A stretch of DNA of 64,000 bases from VMCP01 sp964527775 (GTDB lineage Bacteria > Bacteroidota > Bacteroidia > NS11-12g > UBA955). Location of the stretch: assembly GCA_964527775.1 (NCBI GenBank), contig CAZGQS010000009.1, forward strand, positions 10,887-74,886, in the 5' to 3' direction. Below are positions 24,336 to 33,564 of the stretch, piece after piece; the first letter of the stretch is position 1, and each line of letters begins with the position of its first letter. The notes beneath the pieces are model-generated. The model had not been told where the DNA came from, searched no databases, and saw only the letters and a program-made list of their open reading frames with translations. A program made the position numbers and the translations under genes.

Positions 24336-26516
24336 ATGAAATCACTGCTACGCATTTTGGCACTGTCCTTATTATTGTTATTTGTAGGAACTTCTTCGGC
24401 TCAGTCCAAGGTTGGTTTTTCAACCCAAGCTCAGTGTTTAACCGTTTACGCAAGTCCCTATTATTATGACAGCTGCGAGAGCATTTCATGGTCAGTGAGC
24501 AATACCGTTATTGGAAAAACCAGTAGTTTAAAATACACCTTCTCTGCAGCTGGCACTTATACCTTGTGCATGAAAATAGTGAACAATTGTAAAAGATGGG
24601 ACACTACCATTTGCCAACAAATTAAAGTAGCTGCTTGTCCGTGCGATACCACCAAAGTTGCAATGTCAATTGTGAAGGATACCGCCACTTGTGGCAAATA
24701 CAAATTCAATGTAACGCCAAAAAACAGTGCAAATTCTAACATTAAATATACCTACAGCTGGGATTTTGGAAACAGCTCAACCTCTTCCAATGCAGATCCA
24801 ACCCAAACCTATACAAAAGACGGTTCTTACAAAACATGTGTTACGGTAAAATGGACCTTGAACAGCACAACATCTTGTAGTAAAACAGTTTGCGAAACCA
24901 TCACCGTTAAATGTTCAACTCAAACCAAGAAGTGCGATTGGAGTAAAACAAAAATTAGCATCACCAACAAATGCAATGCCTTCAAATTTGAGGCGGGTCC
25001 TGCAGATTCTTGCATTTCATACTATTGGGTGCTTGATTCCACAAAGTATAAGGGCAATATCATTGATCATAAATTCAGTACCAAAGACTCTCACAATTAT
25101 TGCTTGATAGCGTATAATTCTTGTCTACAGTGTGACACAACCATTTGCGGAGTTGTCTACAATGATTGTCTTCCAAAGTCTTGTAATTGGTCAAATTACC
25201 AACTCAACACCAGTTACGCCAATGTAAAAGATTCATGTGGTAAAATTGTGATGGAAGCTACAGCCATCAAAGACACCTGCATCAGAATTGATTTTTACTG
25301 GGGGAATACCCTCATTGAAAATAAGCGAGGTTGGTCAACCCGAGTTACTAAAAATGGTTATTATCCGTTCGGATTTAGATATGTGAATAAATGCACCGGT
25401 TGTGACACCACCATATGGAAGTATGCCGTTGTTGACTGTCTATCAAAACCCAAATGCACTTGGCCAACCAACATGGGCTTCAAAGTAGTTATGACTACTT
25501 GTCCGAAGTTAAAAATTGGCATCAATGAGTTTGACGACTCTTGCTACCAAATTACGGCAGTAGTTAACAACACCACCATTAAACCATTGGCCAATAATTC
25601 AAGATATTATGAATACACCATGACTCAAAATGGCAAGTATTCCATTTGTTTAAACTTCAAGAATTTGTGCACAGGATGTGACACCACCATTTGCACTACA
25701 TGGTCAACAGATTGCATCAAAACCACCAAATGTGATTGGAGTAAATTCAATTTTTCTTACGGAAACAAATGCAAAACCTACAGTTTTGAATCAACCCTTC
25801 CCAATGATTCTTGTGTAGTTCAAAAGATGAAAATTGTGAGTGGCAACACGGTCATTTACTATGAAACAGGGTCTAATCATACTTATACTTTCAAAGAAAA
25901 CGGTTATTACAATGTTTGCTTCTGGGCGAAAAATGAGTGTTTGAATTGCGATACTTGGATTTGCAAAACCGTTTATGTGAATTGTAAAGACACTACACCG
26001 GTTAATAAGTGCAGTCTACAAGGCAAAGATTTTGGCGTGGGAACATCAGCAAAAGACTCTTGCGTTAAGATTTTCGAAGCCCCATATTTTGCTAATGGTT
26101 GTGTAAAATACAAGTGGTATATAGAAGGGTCTACCACTGTTAAGACATCAAGAACCGTTGATTTTAAATTCCCAGCTTGGGGTGCATACATGGTGAAATT
26201 GGTCATGACCGACACTTGCAATAAGTGTGATACTGCCATCACAAAAGTAGTTGGTGTTTATTGCGGAAAAGCTTCCACTCAAGGTTTTGAATCTAAACTG
26301 TGGCAGCCACAACCCAATCCAGCGTTTGATAACATCACTTTCAATAACAGCGAGGCCTTAAATATTGAATTGATCAATTCATTGGGACAAACCATATTGA
26401 CCAAGAAAATTCAGGCGGAAGAGACTTTGTATGTAGGTGATATTGCAACCGGTACCTATTACATCAGATTGACAGGTACTGTCAAAAACGCTTCCTATGT
26501 ACTAATAAAACAATAA
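24336..26516 (+). CDS. Large Cys-rich secreted protein with PKD-like repeats and T9SS sorting domain
   Basis: This 726-residue exported protein has a signal peptide (MKSLLRILALSLLLLFVGTSSAQ). A PKD-type domain with YSWDFGNSSTSSN and YTKDGSYKTCVTVKW is present near residues 125-190. Four or five degenerate units of about 85-92 residues follow. Each opens with a C-[DNT]-W motif (near nt 24930, 25180, 25450 and 25725), passes through a D-S-C and ends with CDTTIC or a variant. The last 75 residues (QPNPAFDNITFNNSEALN to the end) are a type A T9SS C-terminal domain that directs secretion and attachment. The Cys density suggests disulphide-stabilised surface repeats. It may be an adhesin, but the ligand is unknown. 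Confidence 0.88.
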   Translation: MKSLLRILALSLLLLFVGTSSAQSKVGFSTQAQCLTVYASPYYYDSCESISWSVSNTVIGKTSSLKYTFSAAGTYTLCMKIVNNCKRWDTTICQQIKVAACPCDTTKVAMSIVKDTATCGKYKFNVTPKNSANSNIKYTYSWDFGNSSTSSNADPTQTYTKDGSYKTCVTVKWTLNSTTSCSKTVCETITVKCSTQTKKCDWSKTKISITNKCNAFKFEAGPADSCISYYWVLDSTKYKGNIIDHKFSTKDSHNYCLIAYNSCLQCDTTICGVVYNDCLPKSCNWSNYQLNTSYANVKDSCGKIVMEATAIKDTCIRIDFYWGNTLIENKRGWSTRVTKNGYYPFGFRYVNKCTGCDTTIWKYAVVDCLSKPKCTWPTNMGFKVVMTTCPKLKIGINEFDDSCYQITAVVNNTTIKPLANNSRYYEYTMTQNGKYSICLNFKNLCTGCDTTICTTWSTDCIKTTKCDWSKFNFSYGNKCKTYSFESTLPNDSCVVQKMKIVSGNTVIYYETGSNHTYTFKENGYYNVCFWAKNECLNCDTWICKTVYVNCKDTTPVNKCSLQGKDFGVGTSAKDSCVKIFEAPYFANGCVKYKWYIEGSTTVKTSRTVDFKFPAWGAYMVKLVMTDTCNKCDTAITKVVGVYCGKASTQGFESKLWQPQPNPAFDNITFNNSEALNIELINSLGQTILTKKIQAEETLYVGDIATGTYYIRLTGTVKNASYVLIKQ

Positions 26517-26562
26517 GTTAGCATTCATGACTAAGGTCATAGATTCTGCTCACTTTTGTTTG

Positions 26563-26570
26563 TAACTTTG
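26563..26570 (+). promoter_or_regulatory. -7 box TAACTTTG of the universal stress protein gene
   Basis: TAACTTTG matches TAnnTTTG and lies 21 nt before the start codon at 26592. I could not identify a clear -33 TTTG at the expected distance. Confidence 0.45.
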
Positions 26571-26591
26571 CATCATTAGAATTAGTCAGTT

Positions 26592-27461
26592 ATGTCTAGA
26601 CAAACCAACAACAATATTTTGGTGCCTACCGATTTTTCGGATGTGGCCGAATGCGCTGTAAAGCATGCAATCAATGTAGCTAAAGCCTACAAGAATGAAA
26701 TCACTTTGATGTATGTCATAGAAGAAGGACTTTTAGGCAGCATTTTTTCAAAATCTCAATCTGATTTATTGAAAGATGCTATGCAAACCAAGCTTCAAGT
26801 TCGTGCTGAAGCCATTGCTAAAGAAACCGGTATAAAGGTTGCTACTAGAATTGGATCTGGTAAAGTGTATAAAGTGGTTGCAGAAACTGCAAACATTGAA
26901 AAATATGACTCTATCATCATGGGAAGTCATGGTGCTAGCGGATTGGAGCGTATTGTGGGATCCAATGCCTCAAGAACCATTCAGTATGCCGAAGTGCCTG
27001 TAGTAGTGGTTAAAAATTCTACCGTTTCTTCTGATGGATACAAGAAAATTGTGATGCCCTTTGATTTGACCGTAGAATCAAGACAAAAATTAGATTGGGG
27101 TATTAACATCGCTCAGAAATTCAATTCTGAAATTCACATTGTATATACTCGTCCAGATGACGAATACCTGAGCAACAGAATGTTGGCAAACATCAAATTG
27201 GTTGAATCTGCATTGAATACCCACAAGGTGAAATACAAGCTTTATGAGTTCAAAGATTCTTTGCTTGATAACTTCGCTACAGAAGTACACAATTACGCAA
27301 ACATCACCGATGCTGACTTAATTGTTGCCATGACACACATGGAAAAAGGAATCAGTGAATTGATCATTGGTACCATGACCCAACAATTGGTAAATAGAGC
27401 CGGTAAGGTGGCTGTAATGTGTATCCACCCTACCGAAACTGGATTCAGCTACGACTATTAA
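26592..27461 (+). CDS. Universal stress protein, tandem UspA domains
   Basis: The protein has two UspA domains: about residues 1-145, with ILVPTDFSDVAECAVKHAI and GSHGASGLERIVGSNASRTI, and about 150-289, with IVMPFDLTVESRQKLDWGI. The first carries the ATP-binding signature G-2x-G-9x-G-S/T; the second has diverged. USPs respond to starvation and other stress and bind ATP or other ligands in the cytoplasm. The 3' end overlaps the convergent TonB receptor by 4 bp, with the two stop codons sharing TTAA. Confidence 0.93.
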   Translation: MSRQTNNNILVPTDFSDVAECAVKHAINVAKAYKNEITLMYVIEEGLLGSIFSKSQSDLLKDAMQTKLQVRAEAIAKETGIKVATRIGSGKVYKVVAETANIEKYDSIIMGSHGASGLERIVGSNASRTIQYAEVPVVVVKNSTVSSDGYKKIVMPFDLTVESRQKLDWGINIAQKFNSEIHIVYTRPDDEYLSNRMLANIKLVESALNTHKVKYKLYEFKDSLLDNFATEVHNYANITDADLIVAMTHMEKGISELIIGTMTQQLVNRAGKVAVMCIHPTETGFSYDY

Positions 27462-29863
27462 AAATCTAAAATAATTCCAATGGTTGGGAGCACCGTTCCT
27501 GACGAATTTGGAAGAAACTCCGACTGATAGCTGCCTGGGTTGTTAGGGTCTTTAATTAAGTTACCCTGATTATCTTGGGCAGCTATTAGTGTTTCTGGGC
27601 CATAGAACTTCGTATTGAAGAAGTTTTGAATGTCAAAATACAGATCTAAAGACCATTTTTTCTTGTACCAAACTTTATCTACACGAATGTCAAATTGATT
27701 GAAATTACTCAATCTTGCTGAGTTCAACCGATTATAATCAGGCAACGCAATTCCTCTGACATCCCAGTATTGAACTTGCATGCTTCGGGCGATATCATCT
27801 GGGGTGTAAGGTCTACCTGTCACAAAACGCCATTTAGCACCTATTTCCCAATTTTTCTTGAGTTTTTTGCCCGCTGTCAAACTCACCGTATGGCGAGAAT
27901 CCCATGAACTCTCCACAAATTGTCCGCGCTTATCTTCAAACTGAGACCAAGCCAAAGTATAACTCGCTATTCCGTAAAGTCCGGTTCTTGATCTGCGCTG
28001 AATAAGAAATTCAGCACCGTATGCACGTCCCCTACCAAAAGAACTCACCGGCTCATTTCCCACCACGGCAAAATCAACGCCCAAATTAGCCAAACTGATG
28101 CTATCGTTCAAAGCAAATGGATAATTGGAATAATGCTTGTAAAAACCTTCCACCGTAATCTTCGTTTCCTGCCCCTTGTTGTATTGGAATCCAGCAGCCA
28201 CCATACGGTTTCTGATGTAATCAATGCGATCGCGGTTCACCAAAGCATTGCCCACTCTGTAACCAATGATTGAATACGTTGGCAATTGATGAAACTGACC
28301 AATGTTTGCGTTAAAATAAATGTTCTTCGCAACCGGCACTGATGCAGATAAACTGACAGTTGGTTGACCCAATGGATTGCGGGTGTTCTTTCCGTAGTTC
28401 GCACCATCAAATCTAAGTCCACCAGAAATCAAAATCCCCTTAAAATCTCCAGAAATTCTTCCAAATGCACTGTATTTAAATCCTTCGAGATTGCTCTCAA
28501 AATCTATCTTTTGAACCCCAAATGGTGTAACAATATTTGCAATATTATCAATGCCGTATTGTGCATACTCGGAGCCACCGCCCACCATCCATTTCCAGCG
28601 ACGGGTTTTTCCAGAATGTTCAACTCTGAGTTTGTTTTCCTCTTCGGTACTGACATAATTCAAGATGAGATTCTCAGGTCTGCTTTCATCGTTGTCTTTG
28701 TACTTGTTGGTTTCGTTGTACAACATGTTTCTTGACAAGAACACTTGTGTTTTGGTGCGTTTACCTAAATGCGTATAAACGGTACCAAAGGCATAATTCC
28801 ATTGATTGTAATCAGGCAAATAACCTAAAATGTACTTATTCGATTTCAACTGAAGACTGTCAGTAATACGGTCGTTTACCCCTGTGTTCAATCGAAAGAA
28901 ATCAAAAGCACCGACTACGATTACAGCTAGTTTATCGCGCTTACCCAGATCTACATTAAGTTTACCTTGGTAATCAATAAAATTGGGTAAAAACGGCAGA
29001 CCTAACAACGAAAACAACCCTTGAAGATAGCTTTGTCGAGCAGAAAAAATATAGGTTGCTTTTTTACCAATCGGACCATCAGCGGTAAGACCTAAATCAG
29101 AACTTCCCACCGTAAACCGGTATTTGCCTTTCTGTTTATTCCCTTCAATTTGCTGAAACTCCAACACCGAACTCAATCCGTTGCTGTAATTCAGGGGAAA
29201 CGCCCCTGTGCTCAAGTTAACGCTCTTGATAAAGTTCACGTTTAAAAGTCCCACAGGTCCGCCGGTGCTACCTTGAGTTTGAAAGTGATTGATTACGGGG
29301 ATTTCAATTCCGTCGAGGTAAAATTTATTCTCTGAAGGAGCCCCACCCCTTATCACTACATCATTTCTGAAGCCTGGAATGCTGATTACCCCAGGCAAAG
29401 ACTGAATGATTTTTGAGATATCTCTGTTACCGCCTGGATTTCTTTCAATCTCGCGAATGGAAAGTTCTTGCGAAGACAAGGGCGATTCGGCGCTTCTTTT
29501 TTGGAGGGACGATTTTCTGATATTTACCTCGCCAATAGCATCAATGCTGGATTCGCGAACAAGTTCAATGGTGATGGGAATTTGTTTATCGAAAGTGAAT
29601 AACTGCTCGTAACTGTTTGCTGATTTGTAACCCGTTGCTTCGGCTGTTACCGAGTAAAACCCAGGCTCTTTGATAACAATGGTGAATTTACCCTCCTTAT
29701 CTGAGGTGGCTAAATAATCGGTTTTGTAAATGCTGAGTTTAGCCCCAGCTATAGGAATATTATCTTCTGAATTAACTACTAAACCTTTAATTTCTAGGCT
29801 TTGAGCCTGAACTCCTGTTGCAAAGAACCATGTCAACAAGATTAAGAACACATACTTTTTCAT
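27458..29863 (-). CDS. TonB-dependent receptor with carboxypeptidase-like regulatory domain
   Basis: This is an outer-membrane active transporter. It has a signal peptide (MKKYVFLILLTWFFATGVQAQ) and a carboxypeptidase regulatory-like domain (about 25-100, LEIKGLVVNSEDNIPIAGA). A plug follows with DISKIIQSLPGVISIPGF, VVIRGGAPSENKFYLDGIEIP and a beta barrel with terminal strands ending ILDF. The length (801 residues) is normal. The substrate cannot be read from the sequence and no SusD partner is adjacent. I use ATG 29863; the upstream in-frame codons lack signal-like character. Confidence 0.9.
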   Translation of the reverse strand: MKKYVFLILLTWFFATGVQAQSLEIKGLVVNSEDNIPIAGAKLSIYKTDYLATSDKEGKFTIVIKEPGFYSVTAEATGYKSANSYEQLFTFDKQIPITIELVRESSIDAIGEVNIRKSSLQKRSAESPLSSQELSIREIERNPGGNRDISKIIQSLPGVISIPGFRNDVVIRGGAPSENKFYLDGIEIPVINHFQTQGSTGGPVGLLNVNFIKSVNLSTGAFPLNYSNGLSSVLEFQQIEGNKQKGKYRFTVGSSDLGLTADGPIGKKATYIFSARQSYLQGLFSLLGLPFLPNFIDYQGKLNVDLGKRDKLAVIVVGAFDFFRLNTGVNDRITDSLQLKSNKYILGYLPDYNQWNYAFGTVYTHLGKRTKTQVFLSRNMLYNETNKYKDNDESRPENLILNYVSTEEENKLRVEHSGKTRRWKWMVGGGSEYAQYGIDNIANIVTPFGVQKIDFESNLEGFKYSAFGRISGDFKGILISGGLRFDGANYGKNTRNPLGQPTVSLSASVPVAKNIYFNANIGQFHQLPTYSIIGYRVGNALVNRDRIDYIRNRMVAAGFQYNKGQETKITVEGFYKHYSNYPFALNDSISLANLGVDFAVVGNEPVSSFGRGRAYGAEFLIQRRSRTGLYGIASYTLAWSQFEDKRGQFVESSWDSRHTVSLTAGKKLKKNWEIGAKWRFVTGRPYTPDDIARSMQVQYWDVRGIALPDYNRLNSARLSNFNQFDIRVDKVWYKKKWSLDLYFDIQNFFNTKFYGPETLIAAQDNQGNLIKDPNNPGSYQSEFLPNSSGTVLPTIGIILDF

Positions 29864-30002
29864 CGAAACTTTTAACTCTATGACAGATAAACACACTGTT
29901 AAAGATTTTGTTTAATCTTTACCTTAAAAATTTAACAAAATAAATTCCGACGAAAATGTAAAAAGAGGCTATCAGTCACTTTAAAGGCACGTCAAAAAAG
30001 CG

Positions 30003-30010
30003 TAACTTTG
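30003..30010 (+). promoter_or_regulatory. -7 box TAACTTTG of secA
   Basis: TAACTTTG (consensus TAnnTTTG) lies 12 nt before the secA ATG at 30023, predicting a leader of fewer than ten nucleotides. Confidence 0.5.
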
Positions 30011-30022
30011 CATTTTTCAGTT

Positions 30023-33000
30023 ATGTTTGGAAATATATTAGGCGGTATCGCTAAGATTTTCGGTGGAAGTGCTCACGAAAAGGCCTTGAAAGAGGTTCAA
30101 CCCGTGGTAGACGCCATCAATGAATACTACAATTCTTATTCAACTTTAAGCAATGACGAACTTCGCGGTAAAACCACCGAGTTCAAAAATAGAATTGCTG
30201 AATATTTAAAAGACATTGACAGTCAACTGCTTGACGTTCAAAATCAGATCAAAGAACTGGGCAACGAAGCGATTGATCAGAAAGAACAACTTTTCAAGGA
30301 AGTAGCTGAATTGGAAAAAAGCAGAGATGCCAAATTGGAAGAAATATTAAAAGACCTTCTTCCTGAGGCCTTTGCCACCATCAAAGAAACGGCCCGCAGA
30401 TTTTCTGAAAATGAAATTGTTTCTGCCGCAGCTACCCCTTTAGACCGTGAATTGGCTACCACCAAACCGCACATCCAAATCAGCGGTGATCAAGTTCAAT
30501 ACGCCAATGAATGGCTTGCAGCAGGTGGTAAAATCAAGTGGAACATGGTTCATTATGATGTTCAGTTGATTGGAGGTTATGCTCTGCACAGCGGAAACAT
30601 TGCCGAAATGGGAACGGGTGAGGGAAAAACCTTGGTTTCAACACTTCCTGCTTATTTGAACGCCCTTGGCGGACGCGGAGTGCACATGGTAACGGTCAAT
30701 GATTACCTTGCTCGTCGTGACGCCGAGTGGAACATGCCCGTTTTTAATTTCTTGGGACTTACAGTCGATTGTTTGGAATACCACCGACCTAACAGCGAAG
30801 AGCGCCGCAAAGCCTACCAAGCTGATATCACCTACGGTACCAACAACGAATTTGGTTTTGACTATTTGCGTGACAATATGGTGCATGAACCCAATGAATT
30901 GGTTCAAGGAAAACACCATTACGCCATCATAGATGAGGTTGACTCGGTTTTAATTGACGATGCTAGAACACCGTTAATCATCAGCGGACCAACTCCTCGT
31001 GGTGATATTCAGCAATTTGATGTACTAAAACCTCGCATTCATGCTTTGGTTGAAGCACAAAAGAAATATGCTACACAATGTCTTTCTGACGCTAAACGCC
31101 TACTTGCCGAAGGCAAAGATGGCCCGTTGGAAGGCGAAGGAGGATTGGCCTTGTTCAGAGCTCATAGAGCACTTCCGAAGAACCGAAATTTAATCAAGTT
31201 CTTGGGTGAATCTGGCATGAGAAGTTTGTTGATCAAAGTAGAAAACCACTATTTGGCCGACCAACAAAAAGAAATGCCGAAAGCAGATGCCCCCTTGTTT
31301 TTTACCATCGATGAAAAATCCAACTCGGTTGATTTGACCGATAAGGGTATCGAAATGATCACAACAGGCGGCGAAGACCCTCATTTCTTCGTTTTGCCCG
31401 ATGTGGGTTCGGAAATGGCTGAAATTGAGCGCAGCTCAGCATCCCTCGAAGAAAAAACCCAAAGAAAAACTCGCTTAATGCTCGAGTTTTCAGAAAAGAG
31501 CGAACGCATCCACTCAGTTCATCAACTGTTGAAAGCGTACACCTTGTTTGAACGCGATGTTGAGTATATTTTGCAAGACAGCAAAGTAAAAATTGTTGAT
31601 GAGCAAACCGGTCGTGTCATGGACGGACGCAGATACAGCGATGGTCTACACCAAGCTATTGAAGCGAAAGAAAATGTCAAAGTAGAGGCAGCGACTCAAA
31701 CGTATGCTACTATTACTTTGCAGAACTACTTCCGTATGTACCACAAACTTTCGGGTATGACAGGTACTGCTGAAACAGAAGCACAAGAACTTTGGGATAT
31801 TTACAAATTAGGTGTGAAGGTAATTCCCACCAATCGCCCAATTGCGCGTATTGACAGGGAAGATTTGGTTTACAAAACCAAGCGTGAAAAATACAACGCA
31901 GTAATTGATGAGATTGTAGCTATGACCGAACAAAAACGTCCGGTTCTGGTGGGTACAACCTCTGTAGAGGTCAGCGAATTGCTTTCAAGGATGTTGAAAC
32001 TCCGCGGTATCAAACACAACGTATTGAATGCCAAACAGCACCAAAAAGAAGCTGAGGTAGTTGCTGATGCCGGATTGCCTGGGGCAGTTACCATTGCAAC
32101 GAACATGGCAGGTCGTGGTACTGACATCAAAATCTCTGACGAAGTAAAAGCTGCAGGTGGATTGGCCATCATTGGTACTGAGCGACATGAAAGCAGACGC
32201 GTTGACAGACAGTTACGCGGTCGTGCGGGTCGTCAAGGAGATCCAGGTACCTCAAGGTTCTATGTATCGTTGGAAGACGATTTGATGCGCATTTTTGGCT
32301 CTGAAAAAGTAGCCAACTTCATGGATAAATTCGGTTATAAAGAAGGAGATGTCATTGAACACTCTTGGATGACCAAAACCATTGAACGCAACCAGAAGCG
32401 TATGGAGCAAAACAACTTTGGGGTTCGTAAGCGTTTGTTGGAATACGATGACGTGATGAATCAGCAAAGAAGCAGCATCTATCGCATCAGAAGAAATGCC
32501 TTGTTTGGTGACAAATTGAGCATTGATTTGCGCAACATGTTGGAAAATTGGTCAGTAGAAACCATTTCTCAAGCCAAAAACAACAATTATAGCTTTGAAG
32601 AATTTGAAATGGAAGTCATTCGCACCCTTGCAATGGCACCTCCTTTTGATGAAGCGACCTACAACAGCAGCAAAGACGAGAAGTTGGTTGACCTTCTTTT
32701 CGATGGATTGACGGCGCAATATCAAGAAAAATCTCAACAACTTGCCGCCCAAGCATTCCCCGTATTTTCACAAATCAAAGAAACACAAGGCGATAGAATT
32801 GAAAATGTAGTAGTTCCAATGACCGATGGAATTCACAACTTCCAAGTAACAGTACCAATGCAAGCCGCATTGAGTTCTGGTTGTGAATCTATGGTTCGCG
32901 ATTTTGAAAAGTCGGTTACTCTTCAATCCATTGACGAGGAATGGAAAGAACATTTACGTGAACTTGACGACTTGAAACAAAGCACTTCAAACGCACAATA

Positions 33001-33334
33001 CGAGCAAAAAGACCCACTTTTGATTTATAAAATTGAAAGTTTTGAATTGTACGGTCAAATGTTGCAAAGGTTGAACCAAAAAATTCTAGGACTACTTTTC
33101 AGAACCCGCATTTACACTGAGGGTGAAGTGAGTGAAGCTAGAAATACCCCCCGTCGTGAAAATCCAAAGGTAGTAGCATCTAAAGAAGAAACCACTTCAG
33201 GAACTTCGTCTGAGGCAGAACAACGCGCAGTTCCAACCCAAAACCCCATCAAAAATGAAATGAAGGTCGGACGCAACGACCCCTGTCCTTGCGGAAGTGG
33301 TAAGAAATTTAAACAATGTCACGGGAAGGAGTAA
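30023..33334 (+). CDS. secA: Preprotein translocase ATPase SecA
   Basis: SecA is the motor that drives secretory proteins through SecYEG. At 1103 residues it is longer than E. coli SecA because of insertions typical of Bacteroidota. It shows Walker A EMGTGEGKTLVS, the DEVD-type Walker B (AIIDEVDSVLIDDART), TGMTGTAETE, GTDIKI and RQLRGRAGRQGDPG. It ends in a SEC-C zinc motif CPCGSGKKFKQCHGK. I use ATG 30023 (MFGNILGGIAKIFGG); a TTG at 30008 is in frame but less likely. The DUF5522 gene begins inside its last codons. Confidence 0.97.
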   Translation: MFGNILGGIAKIFGGSAHEKALKEVQPVVDAINEYYNSYSTLSNDELRGKTTEFKNRIAEYLKDIDSQLLDVQNQIKELGNEAIDQKEQLFKEVAELEKSRDAKLEEILKDLLPEAFATIKETARRFSENEIVSAAATPLDRELATTKPHIQISGDQVQYANEWLAAGGKIKWNMVHYDVQLIGGYALHSGNIAEMGTGEGKTLVSTLPAYLNALGGRGVHMVTVNDYLARRDAEWNMPVFNFLGLTVDCLEYHRPNSEERRKAYQADITYGTNNEFGFDYLRDNMVHEPNELVQGKHHYAIIDEVDSVLIDDARTPLIISGPTPRGDIQQFDVLKPRIHALVEAQKKYATQCLSDAKRLLAEGKDGPLEGEGGLALFRAHRALPKNRNLIKFLGESGMRSLLIKVENHYLADQQKEMPKADAPLFFTIDEKSNSVDLTDKGIEMITTGGEDPHFFVLPDVGSEMAEIERSSASLEEKTQRKTRLMLEFSEKSERIHSVHQLLKAYTLFERDVEYILQDSKVKIVDEQTGRVMDGRRYSDGLHQAIEAKENVKVEAATQTYATITLQNYFRMYHKLSGMTGTAETEAQELWDIYKLGVKVIPTNRPIARIDREDLVYKTKREKYNAVIDEIVAMTEQKRPVLVGTTSVEVSELLSRMLKLRGIKHNVLNAKQHQKEAEVVADAGLPGAVTIATNMAGRGTDIKISDEVKAAGGLAIIGTERHESRRVDRQLRGRAGRQGDPGTSRFYVSLEDDLMRIFGSEKVANFMDKFGYKEGDVIEHSWMTKTIERNQKRMEQNNFGVRKRLLEYDDVMNQQRSSIYRIRRNALFGDKLSIDLRNMLENWSVETISQAKNNNYSFEEFEMEVIRTLAMAPPFDEATYNSSKDEKLVDLLFDGLTAQYQEKSQQLAAQAFPVFSQIKETQGDRIENVVVPMTDGIHNFQVTVPMQAALSSGCESMVRDFEKSVTLQSIDEEWKEHLRELDDLKQSTSNAQYEQKDPLLIYKIESFELYGQMLQRLNQKILGLLFRTRIYTEGEVSEARNTPRRENPKVVASKEETTSGTSSEAEQRAVPTQNPIKNEMKVGRNDPCPCGSGKKFKQCHGKE

Positions 33335-33522
33335 AACGCACTTTTAGTAAAGCCAAAGAACACGAAGATTATTATTGGGAAAACGGATTTTGCGTTTTCA
33401 CTGAGCGTTTTTTAGCTAAAAAAAAGCAGTGTTGTGGCAGTGGATGCAGGCATTGTCCTTACCTACCCAAACATGGGGCTGGCAGCTTGACTTTAGACCC
33501 CGAAGTTCTCAAAAAGTTGTAA
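33316..33522 (+). CDS. DUF5522 small Cys-rich protein
   Basis: This 68-residue protein matches DUF5522: DYYWENGFCVFTE followed by KKKQCCGSGCRHCPYLPK. Four or more Cys in CCGSGCRHC suggest metal binding. The ATG lies within secA, overlapping its last 19 bp, in a different frame. Function is unknown. Its Cys-G-S-G motif resembles the SEC-C motif at the SecA C-terminus just upstream, though the two are in different frames and are not duplicates at nucleotide level. Confidence 0.78.
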   Translation: MSREGVKRTFSKAKEHEDYYWENGFCVFTERFLAKKKQCCGSGCRHCPYLPKHGAGSLTLDPEVLKKL

Positions 33523-33552
33523 ACATTTACCTTTTAAGGGCTTGGCATTTCG

Positions 33553-33560
33553 TAAATTTG
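33553..33560 (+). promoter_or_regulatory. -7 box TAAATTTG of purH
   Basis: TAAATTTG lies exactly 4 nt before the GTG start codon of purH. That spacing implies transcription starts at or next to the start codon. Confidence 0.5.
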
Positions 33561-33564
33561 CGGA

